Shown piece by piece: positions 6,807-14,500 of a stretch of DNA of 16,271 nucleotides (position 1 is its first letter; each line of letters opens with the position of its first letter). Source of the stretch: an uncultured Ruminococcus sp. Its GTDB lineage: Bacteria > Bacillota > Clostridia > Oscillospirales > Ruminococcaceae. The DNA lies in the NCBI GenBank assembly GCA_946537565.1, contig CAMNFW010000016.1:1-16271 (forward strand), read 5' to 3'. The translations under genes and the position numbers were made by a program. Below the pieces are notes generated by a model. It was not told where the DNA came from. It saw only the letters and a list, made by a program, of their open reading frames with translations, and did no database searches.

Positions 6807-8111
6807 ATGAAAAAAGAAGAAACTGAAGAAAAAAATGACTTGCTTCTTATTATAATATGTATAGTTCTTCTTGCAGTGGCTGTTCTTTCTATCGGATTCA
6901 CGATCACGATGATGCTTGCTGGTTCCGGAAATGTGGAAAAAGCAGAGGAAACCGCAGCTGAAACTGCACCTCCTGTTTTAACAGCTGTTCCCAGTGAAAC
7001 TCAGCCGCCGTCAGTACCAGAAGTGACTATTCCGGCTGATGCAACTGAACCTGCTGTTCCGGAAACCATGCCCACTGAAGATATTTCTGATGAGCCGGAG
7101 ACTGATGATCATTCAGAGGAAATAGAGGAGCTTATCAACAGCATGGAGCTGAGAGATAAGGTCTATCAGCTGTTTATAGTATCGACCTCTAAGTATAATG
7201 CTTATGATTATTCAGCTGCACCTGTCGGCGGAGTTATATATCTTGCTGATGATCTCACACCGAATCAGTATGAAACTCAGCAGATGATCGCTCAGGCACA
7301 GTCCAATGCTCAGAGCTATAACAGCGGAATCGGAATGTTCATATGTGTAGATGAAGAGGGCGGAGATATATCCAGAGTTTCAAATACCTACGGAATGAAC
7401 TCTATCTCAGCTGCGGCGACCCAGACTGCTGACGATGCGTATCAGAATTCAGTGTATATGTCAACATATCTGGAACAGCTGGGATTCAATGTAGATTTTG
7501 CTCCGGTGGCAGATGTTAATATAGGCGGCATGAGCGAACTTGTTGGAGATAACAGAATGTTTGGCTCAGATGCTGAGGATGTTGCAGATAAGGTCAGCAG
7601 TTTTGTTCAGGGTATGCAGCAGAGTGGAAAAGTCTCTGCCACACTTAAGCATTTCCCCGGTCTTGGTGCCGCAAGCGATAATACGCATACATCTCTTGTG
7701 GCTGATATCAACCGAACCCTTGATCAGCTCAGAGCTGAGGAATTTATTCCATTCAGTGCAGGCATAGAGGCAGGAGCTGATTTTGTGATGATCGGTCACC
7801 AGATGATAAGCGGCGCAGGCATTGATGAACCGGCAGATCTTTCTGAAACTGTTATCACTGACTGGCTCAGAGGTGAGCTGGGATTTGAAGGCATAGTGAT
7901 CACTGATGCTCAGAGCATGAACACTGTATCCGGAAACTATACCTCCGGAACAGCAGCTGTTGAATCCATAATGGCTGGAGTTGATATTGTTCTTGAACCG
8001 CAGTCTCTTGAAGAAGCTGCAAATGCAGTTATGAACAATATTGATGAAGAGATGATCAATGAGAGACTCAGGCGGATCTTACAGGTAAAATATAAATTAG
8101 GCTTGATATAA
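6807..8111 (+). CDS. Membrane-anchored GH3 glycosidase, NagZ-like beta-N-acetylhexosaminidase
   Basis: This 434-residue protein has one N-terminal membrane helix (about 11-38), a Pro/Thr/Glu-rich spacer (about 45-105) and a single GH3 barrel domain, suggesting a catalytic domain displayed outside the cell. Family landmarks are VDEEGG (181-186), FAPVADVN (231-238), GDNRMFGSD (247-255), KHFPG (281-285) and VITDAQSM (364-371), with Asp367 as expected nucleophile. The catalytic loop reads SDNTH, with His294 kept but Asn292 two residues before it, where NagZ enzymes usually have Asp. NagZ-type enzymes release N-acetylglucosamine from peptidoglycan fragments or related glycans; the substrate here is unknown. 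The start is supported by GGAG just upstream. The gene follows the lipoprotein by 11 bases and precedes a membrane protein by 27, consistent with one transcript. Confidence 0.9.
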   Translation: MKKEETEEKNDLLLIIICIVLLAVAVLSIGFTITMMLAGSGNVEKAEETAAETAPPVLTAVPSETQPPSVPEVTIPADATEPAVPETMPTEDISDEPETDDHSEEIEELINSMELRDKVYQLFIVSTSKYNAYDYSAAPVGGVIYLADDLTPNQYETQQMIAQAQSNAQSYNSGIGMFICVDEEGGDISRVSNTYGMNSISAAATQTADDAYQNSVYMSTYLEQLGFNVDFAPVADVNIGGMSELVGDNRMFGSDAEDVADKVSSFVQGMQQSGKVSATLKHFPGLGAASDNTHTSLVADINRTLDQLRAEEFIPFSAGIEAGADFVMIGHQMISGAGIDEPADLSETVITDWLRGELGFEGIVITDAQSMNTVSGNYTSGTAAVESIMAGVDIVLEPQSLEEAANAVMNNIDEEMINERLRRILQVKYKLGLI

Positions 8112-8138
8112 TTAGTTTAACAGAATGGAGTTTAAGTT

Positions 8139-8684
8139 ATGATACGTTTTTTTAGAGTGAATAATGGATTGCCAGCTACGGCAAGAGTGGCTCCTTTAAG
8201 AGCCAACGGTCTGGTTTTCGGCATAATAACAGGACTTATATTTGCACTTATAAATGCTGCTATCATGACATTCCTTATGCACAAGGGAATGCCTCTTGGA
8301 GAAAGATGCTTCTGCTCATGGTCAAAGGTGATAATTTTCTCTGTCGCAGTATTCATACTCATAGCAGTATTTGAATTTATCGGATTTGCAATATATCTCA
8401 GAAAATCCGCACAAATGGCAATGGTAAATAACCCGCAGATGAAAGCAAGATGGAATAACGGCGGAAGATTCAGATGGTTCCTTGGTACACTTCTGGGCTT
8501 CACACTTGTACCGCTGCTTATAATATTCTTTCTTGTTACATTTTTTGTAGACCAGAACAACAACTGGCTGTGGTTTTTCCACACAGATGCAGGAGTAAAT
8601 TTAATGGGCGTTCTTTGCGTGGTATGTGCTCTTATAGGCGCAGTGCTTACCGGTGTTCTTACAAGACTGGGATATTCAGTATAA
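8139..8684 (+). CDS. Four-helix membrane protein, function unknown
   Basis: The protein has 181 residues with hydrophobic segments at about 25-47, 64-87, 112-137 and 153-175. A polar, basic loop (about 88-113) contains MKARWNNGGRFRW. I do not recognise a family and see no catalytic motif. GGAG lies eight bases before the ATG. The gene starts 27 bases after the GH3 gene and ends 12 bases before the next membrane protein, so it is very likely co-transcribed with both. It is a different protein from the two paralogues that follow, although it shares their small multi-helix design. Confidence 0.8.
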   Translation: MIRFFRVNNGLPATARVAPLRANGLVFGIITGLIFALINAAIMTFLMHKGMPLGERCFCSWSKVIIFSVAVFILIAVFEFIGFAIYLRKSAQMAMVNNPQMKARWNNGGRFRWFLGTLLGFTLVPLLIIFFLVTFFVDQNNNWLWFFHTDAGVNLMGVLCVVCALIGAVLTGVLTRLGYSV

Positions 8685-8696
8685 GGGGGAGCTGGT

Positions 8697-9095
8697 ATGG
8701 GACATCATACAATAATGAGATTCTGGAAAGCTAACCGCAGCAGAGGAATATGTTCTATAATGCTTGCACTGCTCAGCTGGGCGGCATTCAGTGTGGTAGT
8801 ATACTTTGTTGGTGACGGAAGCTCATATCTTGCAGATGTGCTGATACTATGCGGAATACAGCTTGCCCTGATGATATGGCCGATGATAGAATACCTGTGG
8901 TTTTTCCATAGGGTCTCAAGTATGCACGACCGATACAAATGGTATATATGGGCAGTGGCAATGACGGTAGTATCGCTGATCGTTATATTTACCATAGACG
9001 GATACCTTTCTCATGTAGGACTTGAAACGATCCTCAGCATAGTCCAGGTATTATTGGTGATCTTCATACCGAGACTGGTGTGGACACCGGCTTGA
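8697..9095 (+). CDS. Small four-helix membrane protein, paralogue 1
   Basis: This 132-residue protein has hydrophobic segments near 18-38, 46-70, 83-101 and 110-127. It shares its layout and several blocks with the next gene: a RFWKAN..RGI..I.LALL.W start, PMIEYL..FHR...MHD.Y.W in the middle (residues 62-82), and IPRLVWTP at the end. The PMIEYL-FHR-MHD block is rich in charged residues and lies at the end of the second helix, so it is the best candidate for a functional site. I do not recognise the family. GGGGGAG lies five bases before the ATG. It is the fourth gene of the tightly spaced cluster. Confidence 0.82.
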   Translation: MGHHTIMRFWKANRSRGICSIMLALLSWAAFSVVVYFVGDGSSYLADVLILCGIQLALMIWPMIEYLWFFHRVSSMHDRYKWYIWAVAMTVVSLIVIFTIDGYLSHVGLETILSIVQVLLVIFIPRLVWTPA

Positions 9096-9126
9096 TACAA
9101 TATAAAAATAAGGAGATGATTTGTTT

Positions 9127-9555
9127 ATGAATAAAAGAACAATAGCTAAATTCTGGCGCTCATATAAGGATAAGGGTATAAAGAGCATAGTCTTAGCCCT
9201 GCTTCTCTGGATTGCTTCATCTGTTGGTATATTTTTTATACTACGCAGTTATGTTCCCAGCGATTTTGAAGTGTATTTTGACGATAACGTGCTTGCAGTT
9301 ACATTGATACTCAGCGGAGTGACATTAGTACTTACGATAGTTCCAATGATAGAATACCTCTTTATTTTCCACAGAAGAGCAGGAATGCACGACCCTTACA
9401 GGTGGTTCATATTTCCGATAGTATTCGGAATAATCGCACTTATCACAATTTGTGTACTGAATAATATTCTGATCTATTTAGGCTGGATAGCAGTTATACA
9501 GATCGCAGACATCGCACTGGTAGTATTGCTGCCCAGATTATTATGGGCTCCGTAA
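9127..9555 (+). CDS. Small four-helix membrane protein, paralogue 2
   Basis: The protein has 142 residues counted from ATG 9127. TTG 9121, two codons upstream, is an alternative start: AGGAG (9111-9115) is 5 bases from TTG and 11 from ATG, so both are possible. It matches the preceding gene in order and sequence: AKFWRSYKDKGIKSI.LALLLW, VPMIEYL.IFHRR.GMHDPYRW and LPRLLWAP. It carries a slightly longer loop between helices 1 and 2 (SDFEVYFDDNV). The pair looks like a tandem duplication, old enough that the middle parts have diverged while the PMIEYL/FHR/MHD block is kept. Two such proteins could form a heteromeric membrane unit. It is followed by the only larger gap in the cluster. Confidence 0.8.
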   Translation: MNKRTIAKFWRSYKDKGIKSIVLALLLWIASSVGIFFILRSYVPSDFEVYFDDNVLAVTLILSGVTLVLTIVPMIEYLFIFHRRAGMHDPYRWFIFPIVFGIIALITICVLNNILIYLGWIAVIQIADIALVVLLPRLLWAP

Positions 9556-9590
9556 AAGAACAAGCTGCTGATCAGACAATTCAATGGAAC

Positions 9591-9608
9591 AAATACATTC
9601 ATGTATTT
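9591..9608. promoter_or_regulatory. Perfect 8-bp inverted repeat, operator-like
   Basis: AAATACAT (9591-9598) and ATGTATTT (9601-9608) are perfect complements around a 2-base centre. A loop of two bases is poor for RNA folding, so a site for a dimeric DNA-binding protein is the more natural reading. It lies about 80 bases before the tubulin-like gene. No regulator gene is present in the window. Confidence 0.5.
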
Positions 9609-9648
9609 ATACGGCAATATACACAGGCATTAATTTAACTAATAATTA

Positions 9649-9665
9649 TTGACACCCACGGGTGT
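9649..9665 (+). promoter_or_regulatory. TTGACA box overlapping a 6-bp inverted repeat
   Basis: A consensus -35 sequence TTGACA (9649-9654) overlaps the inverted repeat ACACCC/GGGTGT (9652-9657 and 9660-9665, 2-base centre). No acceptable -10 box stands 16-18 bases downstream (that position holds the ribosome site AAAGGA), so the TTGACA alone does not prove a promoter. The dyad may be an operator. It lies 24 bases upstream of the tubulin-like gene start. Confidence 0.4.
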
Positions 9666-9689
9666 TTAAGAAAGGAATGAAGAACTAAA

Positions 9690-11510
9690 ATGAGAATCGA
9701 ATTCAAAGCGTACGGAGGTACTGGCTCGCTAATCGGAAAATCTTTTGTGACCCTGCTGGCTCTGAACTCAGCAAATCTTGCAGACAATACCAATGATGAG
9801 TGCGTTGTTTACATCATGGACTATGATGATGTAAAGAGTGCATCAGGTGTAACAGACGGCGAAGTTCTTTCAGATGCGATAGCAAATTACCAGCTCCTTC
9901 ATGACAGAGGACTTGGCTTCCTGGCTCCTGTAAAGCTTACTCAGGACACGACAACCCTTAAGGCTGTAAGAAATAAGGCGTACGGAATGGGCGAAACTGA
10001 ATACAGCCTTAATTCGCTTTTTGCAAAGGGAGCAAACAGCCAGGAGATCAAGGAACTGCTCACCTCTGCTTTCACCTCAGATCCTACAGACCCTGAGAAA
10101 AAGGCTGAATTTGAAATGTCCAATGCTAACGGCTGTTACGGTGACCTGGCAGTTAACGGATTCATCAGCGAGAGACTGCTGGCAAGCAAGGCATTTGAAA
10201 AAATGGGCGCTTATACTAATCTCGGAACTAATCTTAAAGATGCAAAGGTATTCTATGCTGGCTCTACTGACGGCGGTACAGCCAATACAATGATAGATAA
10301 AGATATAGAATCTCTCATAAACTTTATTAATACCAATACAAGTGAACCTACAGACGGAAGCCGTAGCTTTGGAATATACGGACTTCGTACAACTCCGTAC
10401 AGCAAGTTCAAGCTTGAAGGCGATCCAGCTCAGGTATCTAAAACCAGGGATATTCTCCGCAATAAATTTGAAATGGCAAAGGGCGTTCTGGAGAATATCG
10501 AAAACAGAAACAGTGCTTCTCTGAATGACCCGAATTTACCATCTTATTATTACCTCAGACAGAATGGTCAGGGTCACCCGTATTGGCTGGACGGTCTTTT
10601 CATTTCTTCAAATTCTCATCTTGATCTCACTGCAGATCAAGCTCATGCGGATCAGCAGTATCACCCGGCTCATATGGTAGAGTTTGCACTTGCACAGCAG
10701 GCAATGGACGTTATTGCAAACAGAGTTGACTTCGATTTAAATAAGGATCACATCTACTCCTACAATGACGGTGCTGACGAATCAACTGCAAGCCCGATCA
10801 CTCTCGGAAGTTTCTTTGAGAGTCAGCATGTAAACTACAATTTCACTTATTATACTTATGAAGTTGCAAACAGCGGAAGCACGAGCGTTAGCGTATCTCT
10901 TTCAGCTTATATCCGTGCAATTCTTCTTACTCTTGTAACTATCAGAAGCGACATGATAGGTGATTTCAGAAACTATGAGCAGACTGGAATGAGATACATA
11001 AGAGATTTATTCCACCATGCGAGAGGAGCTGAGACAGTTACCTGTCCCCTTGTTGCAGATGAGCTGGAGACATTCCTGGAGGAAGCAAAGTTCCTTGTTA
11101 TGAATCTGGTGGATATTCAGGAATATTCAAAGTTTGGCGGTACAAGACAGGTGGTAAATCTTGTTGAACCATGTATTAAGTTCCTTTATGATTCAGATAC
11201 ACTTGGCAATTCCATAACACCTCCTGCTGGAGCAAAGCTTTTTGTAAATCTGACAGCTAACGGAACATATGAGATCGTACTTGGACAGAACCAGATCCCT
11301 TCTATTCTGGCTGAATTTAACAGTATGCCATGGGCACCGGGTGGAGGATTATTTAAACTAAGTGGAATGCATCTTGATGATTACGATGTTTACGTTAACA
11401 GCAGCGCTCCTACTCCAAAGCAGACCGCAAGAAATATTGCACATAATATGATAAGACGTCTTTTTGAGGTTTATCTCGAAAAAATCAGAGCAACAGGAAC
11501 GGCTAATTAA
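9690..11510 (+). CDS. Divergent tubulin/FtsZ-like nucleotide-binding protein (predicted)
   Basis: This soluble-looking protein has 606 residues and no signal peptide. Landmarks appear in the order seen in bacterial tubulin-like 'GGTG' proteins: a first strand with glycine loop FKAYGGTGS (5-13), a second strand with acidic end YIMDYDDVKS (41-50), a Gly/Asp block ANGCYGDLAVNG (146-157), and a strand with a second glycine loop FYAGSTDGGTANTMI (188-202). The last corresponds to the tubulin signature loop (usually GGTGSG or GGTGA), here altered to DGGTANT. The fold call rests on this pattern and is inference; a Rossmann-type ATP/NAD-binding protein is the alternative. The C-terminal half (about 300-606) is mostly helical with no motif I know. 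AAAGGA lies 13 bases before the ATG. The next gene, a giant actin/Hsp70-like protein, starts 42 bases later, so the two are almost certainly expressed together. Confidence 0.85.
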   Translation: MRIEFKAYGGTGSLIGKSFVTLLALNSANLADNTNDECVVYIMDYDDVKSASGVTDGEVLSDAIANYQLLHDRGLGFLAPVKLTQDTTTLKAVRNKAYGMGETEYSLNSLFAKGANSQEIKELLTSAFTSDPTDPEKKAEFEMSNANGCYGDLAVNGFISERLLASKAFEKMGAYTNLGTNLKDAKVFYAGSTDGGTANTMIDKDIESLINFINTNTSEPTDGSRSFGIYGLRTTPYSKFKLEGDPAQVSKTRDILRNKFEMAKGVLENIENRNSASLNDPNLPSYYYLRQNGQGHPYWLDGLFISSNSHLDLTADQAHADQQYHPAHMVEFALAQQAMDVIANRVDFDLNKDHIYSYNDGADESTASPITLGSFFESQHVNYNFTYYTYEVANSGSTSVSVSLSAYIRAILLTLVTIRSDMIGDFRNYEQTGMRYIRDLFHHARGAETVTCPLVADELETFLEEAKFLVMNLVDIQEYSKFGGTRQVVNLVEPCIKFLYDSDTLGNSITPPAGAKLFVNLTANGTYEIVLGQNQIPSILAEFNSMPWAPGGGLFKLSGMHLDDYDVYVNSSAPTPKQTARNIAHNMIRRLFEVYLEKIRATGTAN

Positions 11511-11552
11511 AGTTGTACTTATTAATATATTTACGAAAGGAAGAAAACCAGT

Positions 11553-14500
11553 ATGAGTTATGTACATCCCTGCGATGGTGCGTTTACCGCAAAGGGTACT
11601 CAGCCTATTGATATAAATATGCTGAAGAGCGGCATTGAAGAGTGGGCGCGCAAGTCCGATGCCGAAATCAGCGGTGCACCTACATATAAATCCAACAACA
11701 ATACAGCAGCATATTTCAATTTTATGAGGATACAGGACAGAAACCTCAATATTAATGAGTTCGTCAGAATCCCTGACCAGCCAAGGTTCAATGATATCCG
11801 TAAGTTTGCGATCATCGCTGCAAATATCCTGCTCAGTCCCTTCAATGACAACCTTAATATCGGTGTTCGCGTGGTGGACTATAACGCCTTCTGCGGCAAT
11901 CAGACTGATCTTGCACAGGCTTTCAAAAAATGGGCAGATGAAATCGACCCGGAGGCAAACGGTGAACTGGTAGAGATATATGCAACTTCAGATAATGTTG
12001 ATTATCCTATTGCATTCTACTCTGAAAGCAGACTCAGAATATATCCCAGAAATACTATAAATCCTGTAGTTTCTCACAGCTTCTTAGGCTGGGACGATAG
12101 ACCGGCACCAGGACTCAATAACTATACCATGAAGGCTTTCAGGGAAGCACTTGTGGACGTTCCGCTGGGACCGAAAATGCTTTATGCAGAGCTTCAGGAT
12201 CCTAATGCAGGACTTAATCAGGTAAATGCTCTTCAGGCTCTTGCCCTCTGGCTGGCATCTCCTGAGAATGGTTATGAAGTACTCAATCCGAGGACAAGGA
12301 CACCAATGAAGCTTACAGGCGATCCTCTCTCTGTTATCATCGACAACAGAGCAGTTTCGATCAAGCTTCCTATGTTCCCTGCACCATACGGTATCGGAAC
12401 AGCAAAGGTGCCGATATTCTCGGAAAAGCTTCTTATCATCAATGATAACAAGAACGTTCAGGACGGCAAGTATGGTCTTTGCCAGCTGGATAACCAGAAG
12501 CTCGGAAAAAGTCCTGCTGACGGCAGATTTGCAGTTATTCCGCCTATAAGCCCTGAGCTTATCAAGGTAATAAAGGAAAACTCACAGAATGTAATATTCA
12601 AGGGCTGTTCTGTTGAAAAGAAGGACAAATGCTATTCTGTTACAATTATCCTGGATATTAACGGCACTCCTTGTATTTATCCCGGTGAGTATGCAGCCGG
12701 CAATGTTAAGTGGTGTGCAAACTTCCCGCTGTTCACCGTACTTTCAACATCTGACCAGCCGTTCCCGTCAAGACTTTACCGCTGCGATTATGCGCCGGTT
12801 GAACAGATGCCGAGATCATTCATCGACGGCAGAGATGAAAACCTTGAAATGGGCTTCAATCAGCTCAGACACGGTGCATTTGACAACTTCGAGATCAAGT
12901 GTGATCCTAACAACAGAAAGTTCTATCTTGACTTCAATCCTGTTCCGGACACTACTGTATTCTCATATTTTGGTGTAAGGTACTATGATAACGCTACCGG
13001 CAATGTGATCTCATTCGGTTATATGTTCTTCGATGTAACTGATCCTGCTAACTCATTGTACAGCACCTGTGCAAACGCTTCCTCTACAGCTGTAATTATC
13101 GACAATACCAATAATGTTGCCAAGATCGCCGTAATGAAGCCAAATGCACCTATCGAGGACTATGATGTCTATAACGATAAGATCCTCTTCTTCAACAGCA
13201 ATTCACGTTCTGACTTTAATGTTAACAATGGTATGTCATGGGGCGAAAACGGAAAGACTCTGTTCTCTGTAATGAACGATACCAGATTTGCCCTTGCACC
13301 GTTCAGCCGCGAATTTTCAAGAATGCTGGCAAATAAGAGCATCAGCATTACTGCTGCTGATCTCCATCCGTCAGGAAGCAACTGGGAATTCTCAGTAACC
13401 TTTGCACACACAAAGGGAGCAGCAATAATGCTTCAGGCTCCGATAAAGGTATTTGATTCTGAGCATCAGTATCTCTGTGAGAATCCTCCTTTCCTCTATG
13501 CTGTAGATACCTTTGATAATCAGAACAACTCCGGCTATGAGGTCGTTCTTGTTCCGAATATGAGAGTCGGCACAGAGACAAAGAACACTCTTGTACCTGT
13601 TGACTCTAATGAAATGACTTTCAGAATTGACAGAGATGAGCTTAATCCTTCACAGTTCATAACTGTTGATCCTTCTGATATTAATCCCAGCGCATATATC
13701 CAGGTATATATGGATAATAACAATTACTTCGGTCAGATAGGTCTTCCTATTAAGAAGTACAATTGGTCAGTAGGCTTCAATTCACTTACCGACTCCGCTA
13801 CAAACTGTGCAGCTGTACTTCTTGTAAATGACAAGGGACCTGGAGTTCCGAAGGAGATAATCACCGGACGAGTATTCGATGACAATATGCTGCTCATACC
13901 CATTGATGAGACCAGACTTTCAAGAGCCGGCAGCGATATCAAGGATAAGAATAATATTGTTGCAAGAAGCGATGAATTCAAGGCATGGCTGGACAGCGGA
14001 CTTATTGTAGGCGTTAATAATATGCCTAACAATAAGAACTATGCTGCTATATGTCCTCTCAGCATGAGAATGCTCCAGAATCTTACATCTGGTACTCTTA
14101 AGCTTTCAAGCCTTCAGCAGCCAGAGGTCGAGTTCAAGATCGACCAGCAGGACGAATACTATATCGCAAAGATATGGATAGAAGGCAAGACAGATCCTTT
14201 CGTAATGAAATATCATGAGGACGCAGTTGTAAAGTGCGACAACCTGCCTTACATCACTGCCCTTAAGGATAAGAGCGAGAGAGGATTTATCGCAAGATTT
14301 GAGAATGAGATCACTGCTAAGGATTCTTCAATGAGCCCTGACGCTATCGACAGCTCAACTATCGAGATCGACTGTATCGATGGTGAAAGAATAAGCAGAA
14401 TAAAAAAATCCAGCGTCAAGGAATCAAGCTATGTTGAAGTTGACGGCAAGGACGTTGTACTTCGCCTCAATGTAAAGCCAGGTGTTGTATGCCACACACT

